From assembly GCA_023392535.1 (NCBI GenBank), contig JAEVYY010000009.1, positions 1-64,000 on the forward strand: a DNA stretch of 64,000 bases, given 5' to 3'. Source of the DNA: Bacillota bacterium. Its GTDB lineage: Bacteria > Bacillota > Clostridia > Lachnospirales > Lachnospiraceae. Positions within the stretch are counted from its first letter, which is position 1, and each line of letters begins with the position of its first letter. Below are positions 28,699-37,044 of the stretch, in pieces. A program made the position numbers and the translations under genes. The notes under the pieces were generated by a model, which worked only from the letters and a program-made list of their open reading frames with translations, had not been told where the DNA came from and ran no database searches.

Positions 28699-28884
28699 AT
28701 GGTACAATTGTCAGAAAAAGAACTTTCCTGTTTAAATGATGCACTGTCAGCAGAAGATCTACTTATTAAGAAATTCCAAAAACTTGCAAATGAAACAAGC
28801 GATTCTACAATCAAATCTAGATTTACTGAAATAGCAGCAAAACACCAAGGTCATTTCAATGAACTTTATGCACACTTAAAATAG
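28699..28884 (+). CDS. Small ferritin-like spore coat-associated protein
   Basis: A 61-residue helical protein with ELSCLNDALSAEDLLIKKFQ and a second helix, ESSDSTIKS-like through HQGHFNELYAHLK. This is a half-ferritin-like pattern seen in CotF partners. The start follows AAGGAG. It overlaps no gene and lies 9 bp before the CotF-like gene. It is the same size as the gene at 19044-19229 and has the same partner, so the two pairs are probably duplicates. Confidence 0.75.
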   Translation: MVQLSEKELSCLNDALSAEDLLIKKFQKLANETSDSTIKSRFTEIAAKHQGHFNELYAHLK

Positions 28885-28893
28885 GAGGCAATT

Positions 28894-29166
28894 ATGAATC
28901 AATCATTTTCTGAAAAAGAAATATTAGCTGATGCGCTCTCATCTGAAAAAGGAGCCACAAGTAATTTTAATCTGTTTGCGAATGAATGTGTCCACTCAGA
29001 TATTAGAAATACCGTTATGCATGTCTTAAACCAAGAACACGCAATTCAACAAGATGTGTTTAATATGATGCACGAAAAAGGGTTTTATCCCACACCGGAT
29101 GCGGAACAGAAAAAAATATCGGAAGCAAAACAAAAATACCAAGCTAGTGCATCCAGCATGCTTTAA
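28894..29166 (+). CDS. CotF family spore coat protein
   Basis: A 90-residue coat F domain protein: ILADALSSEKGATSNFNLFA, ECVHSDIRNTVMHVLNQEH and MMHEKGFYPTPDAEQK fit the family. Start preceded by AGGAGG. It is paired with the 61-residue gene just upstream, and a second copy of the pair lies at 18779-19229 in the opposite orientation. Probably a spore coat component. Confidence 0.85.
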   Translation: MNQSFSEKEILADALSSEKGATSNFNLFANECVHSDIRNTVMHVLNQEHAIQQDVFNMMHEKGFYPTPDAEQKKISEAKQKYQASASSML

Positions 29167-29191
29167 ATAAAAAAGTAATAACGCTGTAATG

Positions 29192-29218
29192 AAAAAAGAG
29201 TCTAATCGTAAGACCCTT
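29192..29218 (-). terminator. Terminator for the flavodoxin gene
   Basis: On the minus strand a 7-bp stem (AGGGTCT with AGACTCT, one G-U pair) is followed by TTTTTT at 29192-29197. It is about 70 bp past the stop codon of the flavodoxin gene at 29289. Confidence 0.6.
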
Positions 29219-29233
29219 ATGTACGCAATGAAT

Positions 29234-29275
29234 TTTCTATAATAGGGAATTGCCAAGTAATTTCCTATTATAGAA
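29234..29275. repeat. Inverted repeat between convergent genes
   Basis: TTCTATAATAGGGAA (29235 on) pairs with TTCCTATTATAGAA, with one bulge and an 11-nt loop. It has no T tract on either strand, so it is not a clear terminator. It may be an RNA-stability hairpin or a small palindromic element. Confidence 0.5.
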
Positions 29276-29288
29276 GAAAAGGATATAT

Positions 29289-29762
29289 TCACAACAATCC
29301 TGTCGCCCATCTAACGGCACTGTCTGCACATTCTAGCTTTCCTTCCGGTTCTACAAAATCAATTTGACCAATAAATTGATTTCCCGGAAGCGCATTCTTT
29401 AGTTTATCAAAGCACTTCTTAGCGCCACCACCCCCATGACTGGCAAACAATGCAATTTTTTTACCACGAATGTCATATTGGCTGATAAAACTTTTTATAG
29501 GAGGTGAAAATGTTCCTGCCCAGACGGGTGTACCAATCATAATTGTCTCATATTTCTCTAAAGGTATAGGGGCGTTTATCAGTGCAGGCCTTTCCCCAAA
29601 AATAACGCTCTTCCCACCCCAGAAAAACTTACGGAACCCGTTTGTAGGATACTGTTTGCTTATTTTTAACTCAATGATGTCAGCATTTGTTGATTTTGAG
29701 ATTTGTTCTGCAATGAATTTTGTATTACCTTCAAATGAAAAATATATAACTAAAATTTTCAT
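29289..29762 (-). CDS. Flavodoxin family protein
   Basis: A 157-residue FMN-binding protein. The N-terminal strand and phosphate loop MKILVIYFSFEGNTKFIAEQ, the GTPVWAGTFSPPI loop near residue 77 and FASHGGGGAKK fit flavodoxin-like proteins. It could carry electrons or reduce quinones; the partner is unknown. A short form with the GG-rich third loop typical of the flavodoxin_4/NrdI-like group. Transcribed alone with its own terminator. Confidence 0.85.
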   Translation of the reverse strand: MKILVIYFSFEGNTKFIAEQISKSTNADIIELKISKQYPTNGFRKFFWGGKSVIFGERPALINAPIPLEKYETIMIGTPVWAGTFSPPIKSFISQYDIRGKKIALFASHGGGGAKKCFDKLKNALPGNQFIGQIDFVEPEGKLECADSAVRWATGLL

Positions 29763-29934
29763 ACGCCCTCCTTCTGAAATTCCTTTTTACTCATGAAGCT
29801 GGTCAAGAGCACAATATTACATGTCCGTGACCAGCCTTTCTCATACTGTCAGAAATTTATAATTCCTATTTTTCTAACGATATATCATTATACTATATTT
29901 GTCAAACTCTTTTCTTTTAGTACGATTTGTATAG

Positions 29935-30885
29935 TTAATGCTGTGTCTGGAAACAGGAAATTACGGATGTTGCAGCGCTTCCTCCAGTAATTACAAAACG
30001 TACATATTTTAAAAAGTTGGTGACGGTGATTAGCTTGGACTCACCAGCGGCTAAAGCTATGACCGTACCCGTATCTTCGATCCAGTTACTATTATCGGGA
30101 CTTAATTGAACTACCAATTGAATATCAGCAGCACCAGTATTTTTAATAAACCAATTATAGGATGATACTAACGAGATATCTTGCGCAACTGCATTTACTA
30201 CTTCGGAGACGCCTACACTTTTAGTCGTTAATGGTGTTTCAGCCCCAAAGCTATCTACATTAGTAAATATGAGTTGATTTTCAACTTTACCGATGACATT
30301 AGTCCCTGCTGCAAGGCCTACCGTTAGAGCCGTAGCTCCATTTACGACTTTTACATCACCCGTTACAGCACCGACGGTAGCAACCTGATCGATATCAGTA
30401 CCGGTAGCGAGACCTACGGTTAAAGCCGTTGAACCATTTACGACTTTGACATCGCCCGTTACTGCACCGACCGTAGCAACTTGATCGATATCAGTACCTG
30501 CAGCCAAACCTACAGTTAAGGCGGACGAACCATTTACAACCTTCACATCATCTGTTACAGAACCTACTGTAGTGACCTGATCGATATCAGTACCTGCGGC
30601 AAGACCTACGGTCAAAGCCGTAGCTCCATTTACGACTTTTACATCGCCTGTTACTGCACCGACGGTAGAAACCTGATCAATATCGGTCCCTGCGGCAAGA
30701 CCTACGGTTAAAGCCGTAGCTCCATTTACGACTTTTACATCGCCTGTTACTGCACCGACGGTAGAAACCTGATCGATATCGGTCCCTGCGGCGAGACCTA
30801 CGGTTAAAGCGGTCGAACCATTTACGACCTTCACATCATCTGTTACGGAACCTAGCCTTGTGACTTGCACTGGCATACCTGGCAT
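29935..30885 (-). CDS. DUF6385 repeat protein, probable spore-surface component
   Basis: A 316-residue protein. After MPGMPVQVTRLG come six tandem 32-residue units (about 13-204), consensus AVTGDVKVVNG-ATALTVGLAAGTDIDQV-ATVG. The C-terminal 115 residues resemble DUF6385 (VVNAVAQDISLVSSYNWF, VQLSPDNSNWIED, LKYVRFVITGG), a beta-sandwich-type domain found in clostridial spore proteins. No signal peptide. Repeats are nearly identical at DNA level, suggesting recent duplication. The start has AAGGAG. Function unknown; a surface or exosporium role is inferred. Confidence 0.75.
   Translation of the reverse strand: MPGMPVQVTRLGSVTDDVKVVNGSTALTVGLAAGTDIDQVSTVGAVTGDVKVVNGATALTVGLAAGTDIDQVSTVGAVTGDVKVVNGATALTVGLAAGTDIDQVTTVGSVTDDVKVVNGSSALTVGLAAGTDIDQVATVGAVTGDVKVVNGSTALTVGLATGTDIDQVATVGAVTGDVKVVNGATALTVGLAAGTNVIGKVENQLIFTNVDSFGAETPLTTKSVGVSEVVNAVAQDISLVSSYNWFIKNTGAADIQLVVQLSPDNSNWIEDTGTVIALAAGESKLITVTNFLKYVRFVITGGSAATSVISCFQTQH
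30274..30849 (-). repeat. Six 96-bp tandem coding repeats
   Basis: Six in-frame units of 96 bp encode the 32-residue repeats of the DUF6385 protein. Units 2, 3 and 6 carry ATAL and units 1, 4 and 5 STAL or SSAL, and the first residues alternate SVTD and AVTG. Copy number may vary between strains. Confidence 0.9.
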
Positions 30886-30966
30886 ATTAAATTCTCCTTA
30901 AGATTTTTATATCCATTATTATAATATTCCCCTTTTTTACAAATGTTCCTATTTTTTTACATTTTA

Positions 30967-31185
30967 TTACTTTTGCATGACAATTTTCATAAGTTTAGTC
31001 ATGAGCGGTATATAACTACCGATAAATATAATAGATACAGTCCTAAAAATACATTTTTTCTTTTCGTTCGGAACTTTTAATCCAATCATCATGCCCATTG
31101 CACATAAACATATTTTAAATAACAACATATCCTTCCAATTGCATTGATTCATATACATATTATAATAACATTTACACTTTTTCAT
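30967..31185 (-). CDS. Small conserved membrane protein
   Basis: A 72-residue protein with a Cys-rich N-terminus (MKKCKCYYNMYMNQCNW) and two hydrophobic helices (LLFKICLCAMGMMIGL and IIFIGSYIPLMTKLM). Homologues in related clostridia are annotated as permease of phosphate ABC transporter, but the length is too short for a permease, so that name is probably a database error. The start is preceded by GAAAGGAGATAAC. It lies downstream of no strong promoter that I can see. Confidence 0.7.
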   Translation of the reverse strand: MKKCKCYYNMYMNQCNWKDMLLFKICLCAMGMMIGLKVPNEKKKCIFRTVSIIFIGSYIPLMTKLMKIVMQK

Positions 31186-31305
31186 TGTTATCTCCTTTCT
31201 CTTTATTAATCTTATTTATTACTACATTTTCCTAAACATCCAATTTATATGCATTTATTTAATATTATCATTTATTGCAAAAGAAAATAGAGAACAATAA
31301 AAAGA

Positions 31306-31344
31306 AGTAGCCCTGTTATCATTTTAAATGATAACAGGGCTACT
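31306..31344 (-). terminator. Strong intrinsic terminator
   Basis: AGTAGCCCTGTTATCATTT is followed at once by its exact complement AAATGATAACAGGGCTACT (19 bp, one loop base), just past the stop codon at 31346. On the minus strand the stem is followed by TCTTTTTATTG. Confidence 0.85.
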
Positions 31345-31345
31345 A

Positions 31346-31747
31346 TTAAAAACCATTTTCGGTCAGCCATGCTAAACCTTCGTCTACCGTATTGAAATAT
31401 CTATTTGTAGTAGTCGGAGTATTAGACGCTTGCTTATGCTTAGCGGCCTGAACAGACACTTCATAAGAATTGCCTTCTATATACGCAATACACTTGCAAT
31501 GATTTAAGGCTAATGTTTCATGTAATTTAATATAACGGGTACTACCCTTTTCACTTACCTGCCCCATCTTTTCTATAAATGCTACATATGCCCATTCCTG
31601 TCCATTCCATTCTTTTGCAAGATCACAAATATTTGTATAAAGCCACTCAACTTCATGTGCCTTAGCAATCCCTTCACCCTGGGAATAAATGATTTTACGT
31701 CCATTCCCATCGGTCCAAATTTTAAAGCAGCCTTCCTCTCTCTGCAT
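31346..31747 (-). CDS. SpoIIAA/STAS-like hypothetical protein
   Basis: A 133-residue protein with the compact alpha/beta layout of SpoIIAA-like proteins: a strand-rich start (CFKIWTDGNGRKIIYSQGE), WNGQEWAYVAFIEKM, and the end RYFNTVDEGLAWLTENGF, a characteristic helix. The function is unknown. It lies in the region before the LexA/YneA pair with no obvious operon. Confidence 0.55.
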   Translation of the reverse strand: MQREEGCFKIWTDGNGRKIIYSQGEGIAKAHEVEWLYTNICDLAKEWNGQEWAYVAFIEKMGQVSEKGSTRYIKLHETLALNHCKCIAYIEGNSYEVSVQAAKHKQASNTPTTTNRYFNTVDEGLAWLTENGF

Positions 31748-31858
31748 TTAATGTAACCCTCCTTGAACTAATAATAAATAGATTATATTATGTATAAATT
31801 GGGGAGTCAACATTGTATAATTGAATTTACCTATGTATCTGATTTTATACAAAAATCA

Positions 31859-32218
31859 TTATGAATGAAATTCAACGGAGTAATAAGGGATCACTAAATA
31901 TTGACCTACATGTATGGTGTCATCCTCCAGGGAATTGATATGTTTGATTTCATTTACATAATGTTCTATTGATTTAAACTCTTTGCTCATATTTTCAGCT
32001 GCAATGGATGATAAACTATCTCCTGATTTCACCATGATACTGGTGAAATATTTATATACTTGTCTTTCTGTCGTAACTTCTTTCGCTTTCGAAAAAGAAC
32101 TTCCAAATGTAAAAGCAAAAATAGTGATCATACAAAAGGTAACTATCATTATTATAATCTGTTTTTTTAATTCTCTTTGCCTTTTCATCTTATTTTTTTG
32201 AATTCTTCTCTCACTCAT
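31859..32218 (-). CDS. yneA: SOS cell division suppressor YneA-like LysM protein
   Basis: A 119-residue protein with one N-terminal transmembrane helix (IIIMIVTFCMITIFAFTF) and a LysM domain (about 70-115; IMVKSGDSLSSIAAENM to VGQYLVIPYY). This and its position divergent from lexA match YneA, which blocks division during DNA damage in Bacillus. The start at 32218 follows GGAGG; an upstream frame to 32245 lacks one. A TTGACA-17-TATAAT promoter has a LexA box in its spacer. Confidence 0.85.
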   Translation of the reverse strand: MSERRIQKNKMKRQRELKKQIIIMIVTFCMITIFAFTFGSSFSKAKEVTTERQVYKYFTSIMVKSGDSLSSIAAENMSKEFKSIEHYVNEIKHINSLEDDTIHVGQYLVIPYYSVEFHS

Positions 32219-32242
32219 ACTAAAACCTCCGATAAGCAACAT

Positions 32243-32340
32243 CAAACATGTGTTCTTATATGGAGATTATATCGAACATATATTCTATTGTCAATACTTT
32301 ATTGATTCATAATCGAACAAATATTTGGAATATATGTTTG
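32243..32340. promoter_or_regulatory. Four LexA boxes and the divergent yneA/lexA promoters
   Basis: LexA-box-like sequences lie at 32243-32255 (CAAACATGTGTTC), 32273-32285 (CGAACATATATTC), 32314-32327 (CGAACAAATATTTG) and 32328-32340 (GAATATATGTTTG), against the Gram-positive consensus CGAACRNRYGTTYG. The yneA promoter TTGACA (32289-32294), 17-bp spacer and TATAAT (32266-32271) has box 2 in its spacer; the last boxes overlap the likely -35 of lexA. Both genes should be SOS-inducible. Confidence 0.85.
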
Positions 32341-32395
32341 CTTTTTAAATTTATGTATGCTAAACTAAATTTATAAAATTCAGGAGGATTTACAT

Positions 32396-33013
32396 ATGGC
32401 ATATGGTAAGATTACGAATAAACAACGTGAAATATTAGAATATATAAAAGAAGAAATTTTAAAAAGAGGTTATCCGCCAGCCGTTCGGGAAATTTGTGAA
32501 GCTGTCAATCTGAAATCCACTTCATCCGTTCACTCTCATCTGGAGACATTGGAAAAAAATGGATATATTAGACGAGATCCAACCAAACCACGTGCTATCG
32601 AGATTATGGATGACAGTTTTCAAATGGTGAGACATGAAATGGCAAGTATTCCGATTGTCGGTCAGGTAGCTGCCGGACAGCCCATTCTTGCACAAGAAAA
32701 CATAGAGGGTTACTTTCCTATTCCTGCTGATATAGTGCCTAATGCAGAAACATTTGTATTGAATGTAAAAGGTGATAGTATGATTAATGTTGGAATATTA
32801 AACGGAGATCAAATATTTGTTGAACGTTGCCATACCGCCCGTAATGGTGACACCGTAGTTGCACTGATTGAAGATTCTGCGACTGTTAAGACTTTTTATA
32901 AAGAAAATGGGCATTATCGTCTGCAGCCTGAAAACGATACGATGGAACCTATTATCGTGGATCAAGTTGAAATTTTGGGGAAAGTATTTGGCGTGTTTCG
33001 CCTATACCATTGA
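32396..33013 (+). CDS. lexA: LexA repressor
   Basis: A 205-residue LexA. The winged HTH is at about 1-65 ([20 protein letters not shown] and [18 protein letters not shown]). The self-cleavage site is VAAGQPILA (A93-G94), with Ser128 in GDSMINVG and Lys165 in TVKTFYKE as the catalytic dyad. RecA-stimulated cleavage derepresses the SOS regulon. Start preceded by AGGAGG. It is divergent from yneA with four boxes between them. Confidence 0.97.
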   Translation: MAYGKITNKQREILEYIKEEILKRGYPPAVREICEAVNLKSTSSVHSHLETLEKNGYIRRDPTKPRAIEIMDDSFQMVRHEMASIPIVGQVAAGQPILAQENIEGYFPIPADIVPNAETFVLNVKGDSMINVGILNGDQIFVERCHTARNGDTVVALIEDSATVKTFYKENGHYRLQPENDTMEPIIVDQVEILGKVFGVFRLYH

Positions 33014-33172
33014 TATGAATCACTAGATTCCAATAGAATTGTACATAAAACGTTTTATGATTTCTTTACCGCAGCAAGCGCATTCTGCCAGTGGCGGAAT
33101 TTTATCCGCAAAGCAAGTGCGCTTTTGCACGGAGTGATATTTTTTCTTCTAAAAGGACAACATCTACCCTAC
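33014..33172. other. Structured GC-rich spacer between lexA and rsfS
   Basis: Between these convergent genes lies a compact stretch at about 33069-33136 that is much richer in G+C than its surroundings. It has nested inverted repeats: AGCGCA (33077) with TGCGCT (33118), GCCAGTGGC, GCGGAATTTTATCCGC and GTGCGCTTTTGCAC, then ATTTTTTC. It could be the lexA terminator or a dispersed palindromic element. Confidence 0.5.
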
Positions 33173-33529
33173 TCAATTTTGAAATTCTTCTAAACTTATT
33201 TGTTTCCCATCTCTCCAAATTCTTTCAAGATTATAAAACAATCTGTTTTCCTTATCAAATACATGGACAATAATATCTTTATAGTCCATAAGAGCCCAGT
33301 TCGCTGTATCATATCCTTCTATTTTTCGCTCTTTATAACCTGCGCGTCCCATGATTTCATCTACATTGTCAATAAGCGCTTGCACTTGATTTCGATTCGT
33401 TCCGTTCGCTATAATAAAATAGTCGGCTAATACAGATATATTACTAATATCAATGATATGGATATCCTCGGCTTTTTTATCTTCCAAGGCACCAATTGCT
33501 AATTTTGCCATCTCTTTCGATTGATTCAT
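33173..33529 (-). CDS. rsfS: Ribosomal silencing factor RsfS
   Basis: A 118-residue RsfS (YbeB/Iojap) protein that binds L14 and prevents joining of subunits. DIHIIDISNISVLADYFIIA, GTNRNQVQALIDNVDE, GYDTANWALMDYKDIIVHVF and NLERIW are family marks. Last of the obg-yhbY-nadD-yqeK-rsfS run, the standard Firmicute order. The start follows a GGAGT-type site. Confidence 0.95.
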   Translation of the reverse strand: MNQSKEMAKLAIGALEDKKAEDIHIIDISNISVLADYFIIANGTNRNQVQALIDNVDEIMGRAGYKERKIEGYDTANWALMDYKDIIVHVFDKENRLFYNLERIWRDGKQISLEEFQN

Positions 33530-33576
33530 CTCTTTACTCCTTTTTTTATTTCTTATATTTTATACATACATAGATT

Positions 33577-34158
33577 TTAGTGAACATTATTATAATACTC
33601 ATATGTTTTCAGAGTCATAGGGTCTATTGCATTATCTATTGTGTTCAAATAACTCAACGTATCTTTTAAGATCTCCAGCACGGCCGCGTCAAGATCAATG
33701 AAAGCCAATTTACGTATCTTTTCTAAATTCGGAGCCTGTACTCTGTTAGGTTCAATATAATCCGCAACATAAAGAATCTTTTCCAATAGAGACATTTCAG
33801 GTCTACCCGTTGTATGATTCAATATTGCATTTATAACATCTTTATCACTAACATTGAATTTTTTCATAGCTAAAAAGCTTCCCAATTTCGCATGCAGTAA
33901 AAACGGATTTCTTCTTTCAAATTCATTGATATTAATATTGTATTTTTGGCACATACTTAGTTTTTTATCATTATCTATGCATTTCGCACAATCATGCAGT
34001 AATCCAGCAATTTCTGCTTTTTTTATATTACCATCATAACGCATTGCTAATGCCGATGCCGTATAAGCAACTCCTAATGTATGTTCAAAACGCTTCTCAT
34101 CTAACATTTTTTCCAGAGTTTTTCTGATTTTTTTTGGATGGTTCATCTTACTATTCAC
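33577..34158 (-). CDS. yqeK: HD domain protein YqeK (diadenosine tetraphosphatase)
   Basis: A 193-residue HD-superfamily protein with FEHTLGVAYTASALA, the HD motif GLLHDCAKC and NHTTGRPEMSLLEKILYVADY. YqeK-type enzymes hydrolyse Ap4A symmetrically. The start is uncertain: GTG at 34158 has GGGAGAA upstream, while ATG at 34182 gives eight more residues without an evident site. Located between nadD and rsfS. Confidence 0.9.
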   Translation of the reverse strand: MNSKMNHPKKIRKTLEKMLDEKRFEHTLGVAYTASALAMRYDGNIKKAEIAGLLHDCAKCIDNDKKLSMCQKYNININEFERRNPFLLHAKLGSFLAMKKFNVSDKDVINAILNHTTGRPEMSLLEKILYVADYIEPNRVQAPNLEKIRKLAFIDLDAAVLEILKDTLSYLNTIDNAIDPMTLKTYEYYNNVH

Positions 34159-34243
34159 AATTTCTCCCATCTGCAAAAGCATAGAACTGCATACTTACTA
34201 GAACGTATAAAGTAATCATTCACGCTTTCTATTTACATTTTTA

Positions 34244-34870
34244 TTACTTAGTAACTTCATAAATATCATTTTGACTCAAATATTTCAATAATTGATCTGG
34301 AACCATATATCGAATAGTTTGTTTCTTTTTAATCCTATCCCTTATATCAGTTGATGAGATATCTATTCTTAACGTATTGAATAATTGTATCTCACATTGG
34401 TATCTTTGTTGTAATTCCATTATTTTTTTTTCCACTTCGCGAATACTATGTCCCATTCTAACCGCAACGGCTATGATACAATTCTGCATCAATAGATCGA
34501 TACATTTCCAACTCTGCATTGAAAAAACAGAATCCGCACCTACAATGAAATAATATTTATTTTGAGGATATTTTTTTTTTAACGCGCAAATTGTTTCATA
34601 GGAATAAGAATTTCCGTTCCTATTTACCTCCATATAAGATAATCGAAACATGGGATTATCCTGAATAGCCAGAGCCACCATATCTGCTCTTAAATTTTTA
34701 TCCGTCACATTATCTTTCATATAGGAGTTGCCACTTGGGATAAATAGTACTTCATCTAACTGAAAGTAATTTATTGCGGCTTCTGCTAACAAAAGATGTC
34801 CTGTATGAATCGGATCAAAAGTTCCGCCTAAAATTCCAATTTTTTTTATACACTGCATTAGATCAGACAC
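34244..34870 (-). CDS. nadD: Nicotinate-nucleotide adenylyltransferase
   Basis: A 208-residue NadD, making nicotinate adenine dinucleotide in NAD synthesis. The nucleotide-binding GILGGTFDPIHTGHLLLAE near the start, FIPSGNSYMKD, FIVGADSVFSMQSW and the C-terminal ISSTDIRDRI motif are all present. It lies 14 bp after yhbY. Confidence 0.95.
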   Translation of the reverse strand: MSDLMQCIKKIGILGGTFDPIHTGHLLLAEAAINYFQLDEVLFIPSGNSYMKDNVTDKNLRADMVALAIQDNPMFRLSYMEVNRNGNSYSYETICALKKKYPQNKYYFIVGADSVFSMQSWKCIDLLMQNCIIAVAVRMGHSIREVEKKIMELQQRYQCEIQLFNTLRIDISSTDIRDRIKKKQTIRYMVPDQLLKYLSQNDIYEVTK

Positions 34871-34884
34871 TTCTTTCCTCTTTT

Positions 34885-35175
34885 TTATACGGGTAAATTA
34901 ATTTTTTTATGGTCCTTATTCTCTTTATATAATACAATTTTTTTACCAATTACCTGAACAACATCTGAGTGTGTTCTCTCCGATAAAATAGAAGCGATTT
35001 CTTTCGGATCGTCTATACAATTCTTTAATACCGAAATTTTTATTAGTTCTCTTGTATGAAAGGATTCCAGAATTGCTTCTGTTACTTCTGGTGTAAGGCT
35101 CGCCTTTCCAATCTGAAAAATGGGATCTAGATCCATTGCCAGTCCCTTTAAAAAAGCTCTTTGTTTACTTGTCAT
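34885..35175 (-). CDS. yhbY: YhbY family RNA-binding protein
   Basis: A 96-residue CRS1-YhbY domain protein, associated with pre-50S ribosomal particles. MTSKQRAFLKGLAMDLDPIF, IGKASLTPEVTEAILESFHT, ELIKISVLKNC and QVIGKKIVLYKEN match the family over its full length. Between obg and nadD. Confidence 0.95.
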   Translation of the reverse strand: MTSKQRAFLKGLAMDLDPIFQIGKASLTPEVTEAILESFHTRELIKISVLKNCIDDPKEIASILSERTHSDVVQVIGKKIVLYKENKDHKKINLPV

Positions 35176-35250
35176 ATTACTCCAATCTTATGTTTATTAT
35201 AATTCTATATATGGGAACGTATACGTTCTTCCAAAAAATATTTGTTTGCC

Positions 35251-36537
35251 CTATTTATAATAATCAAATTTCAGTCCATACATCCTGACTGTCTCTCCTT
35301 CTTTGATATCCAACGCTTCCAGCTCGTCTAAAATTCCATTCTCTTTCAGGAATTTTTGGAAAAATGAAAATCCTTTTTCCGATTCCAAATTTGTATAACC
35401 AAGCATTTTTTCAATCCGAGGCCCTTCGACCACATATTCCTCATTTTCTTCGTCATATTCTACGGTATAAGGCTCTTCGGAGGCTCCTTCCAATTCTGGG
35501 AAGAACTCCTGTTCAAATACGGTAGGTGCCTCATTTAACTCTTCCAACATAGTATTCACACAGTATAGTAATTCTTTTAATCCTTTTCCACTAACTGCTG
35601 ATATGGGAAATACTTTAATTCCTTTCGGTTCAAATTCATCTTTAATTTTTTGAATTGGATCCTCTCCGTTATTATAAATCGCATCAATTTTATTTGCCGC
35701 GATTACTTGAGGGCGATTTGATATTTCTTTATTATACGCTTCCAATTCCTTATTAATTGCATGAATATCTGACACCGGATTTCTTCCTTCTGTAGAAGCA
35801 GCATCCACAATATGAATGATTACTTTTGTTCTCTCAATATGTCGTAAGAATTCATGTCCCAAACCGACACCTTCAGAAGCACCTTCTATTAGTCCTGGTA
35901 TATCTGCAATCACAAACCCTTTTCCTTCTGCCAGGTCAACGACACCAAGATTTGGATTTAAGGTTGTAAAATGATAATTTGCGATTTTAGGATTGGCATT
36001 GGTGACTCTGGACAATAATGTTGATTTTCCCACATTTGGAAATCCAACTAATCCAACGTCAGCAATTACTTTCAGTTCTAATAATAATTCCAATTCCTTG
36101 GCAGGCTGTCCGGGCTGCGCATACTTAGGTGCCTGCATGGTAGGTGTTGCATAATGTTGGTTCCCTTTACCGCCATGTCCCCCTCTAAGTATCGTATACT
36201 GTTTATTTTCTCCTGACATATCTGCGATTACTTTTCCGGATTCCGCTTCTTTTAATACCGTACCTTCTGGTACTTTAATCATGATATTGGCTCCATTCTT
36301 TCCACGGCAGTTTTTCTTCCCGCCCTGTTCTCCATCCTGAGCCTTATACTTTCTAATGTGTCTGAAATCAGTCAGTGTATTGAGACCCTCGTCAACCATA
36401 AAGATGACATCTCCACCATGACCACCATCGCCACCATCCGGTCCGCCGTTTGGTACATATTTTTCTCGTCTGAAAGAAACATGTCCATCGCCGCCTTTGC
36501 CGCTTCTAATATAAATTTTTGCTCTATCTGCAAACAT
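35251..36537 (-). CDS. obg: GTPase Obg/CgtA
   Basis: A 428-residue Obg GTPase. The glycine-rich Obg fold (about 1-158; KGGDGHVSFRREKYVPNGGP) is followed by a G domain with GFPNVGKSTLLSRV, DIPGLIEGA and AANKID, and a C-terminal OCT domain (about 345-428; YTNLESEKGFSFFQKFLKEN). It functions in late 50S assembly and, in Bacillus, sporulation. It has its own transcription unit downstream of the rpmA terminator. Confidence 0.97.
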   Translation of the reverse strand: MFADRAKIYIRSGKGGDGHVSFRREKYVPNGGPDGGDGGHGGDVIFMVDEGLNTLTDFRHIRKYKAQDGEQGGKKNCRGKNGANIMIKVPEGTVLKEAESGKVIADMSGENKQYTILRGGHGGKGNQHYATPTMQAPKYAQPGQPAKELELLLELKVIADVGLVGFPNVGKSTLLSRVTNANPKIANYHFTTLNPNLGVVDLAEGKGFVIADIPGLIEGASEGVGLGHEFLRHIERTKVIIHIVDAASTEGRNPVSDIHAINKELEAYNKEISNRPQVIAANKIDAIYNNGEDPIQKIKDEFEPKGIKVFPISAVSGKGLKELLYCVNTMLEELNEAPTVFEQEFFPELEGASEEPYTVEYDEENEEYVVEGPRIEKMLGYTNLESEKGFSFFQKFLKENGILDELEALDIKEGETVRMYGLKFDYYK

Positions 36538-36708
36538 TACTAAACTCCTATTCTACATAAGAAATATTGACATTCTAAATGATAGAAGGTACCAATATTT
36601 CAATTAACTTGCTCTTATGAAAGATCTCTTTTATATTACATGATTTTCTTTATAAAATAAATAGTAAAATCTTTTTCACGAACAAAGGATGTGCCACTTG
36701 TATAAGCT

Positions 36709-36740
36709 AAAAAGGACTCCAAACAGATTGTTTGAAGTCC
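36709..36740 (-). terminator. Terminator of the rplU-prp-rpmA operon
   Basis: GGACTCCAAAC pairs with GTTTGAAGTCC (one mismatch) around AGATT, followed by TTTTTAGC on the minus strand. It lies 17 bp downstream of the rpmA stop. Confidence 0.8.
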
Positions 36741-36756
36741 AACATAGTTATCGTAA

Positions 36757-37041
36757 TTAGTTCTCTACTGGATAAACAGAAGCTTGTTTCTTATCTCTTC
36801 CTTTTCTTTCGAATCTTAATACACCGTCAACTAATGCAAATAAAGTATCATCTCCACCACGACCTACGTTAGTACCAGGATGAATCTTTGTTCCACGTTG
36901 TCTGTATAAAATATTACCAGCTTTTACGAATTGTCCGTCAGCTCTTTTCGCACCCAATCTTTTAGACTCGGAATCTCTACCGTTTTTAGTAGAACCAACT
37001 CCCTTTTTATGAGCGAAAAATTGAAGGTTCATATTTAACAT
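36757..37041 (-). CDS. rpmA: 50S ribosomal protein L27 with cleavable leader
   Basis: A 94-residue L27. The N-terminus [20 protein letters not shown] carries the Firmicute leader that ends at QFF before AHKKG, cleaved by Prp so that the A-site tail is exposed. The start is supported by AAGGAGGTG. It is three bases after prp, in the standard L21-Prp-L27 order. Confidence 0.97.
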   Translation of the reverse strand: MLNMNLQFFAHKKGVGSTKNGRDSESKRLGAKRADGQFVKAGNILYRQRGTKIHPGTNVGRGGDDTLFALVDGVLRFERKGRDKKQASVYPVEN

Positions 37042-37044
37042 GGT

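Noticed and set aside
30274..30849. CRISPR-like repeat array
   Set aside because: The 96-bp units are in-frame coding repeats with no spacers of unique sequence and no cas genes.
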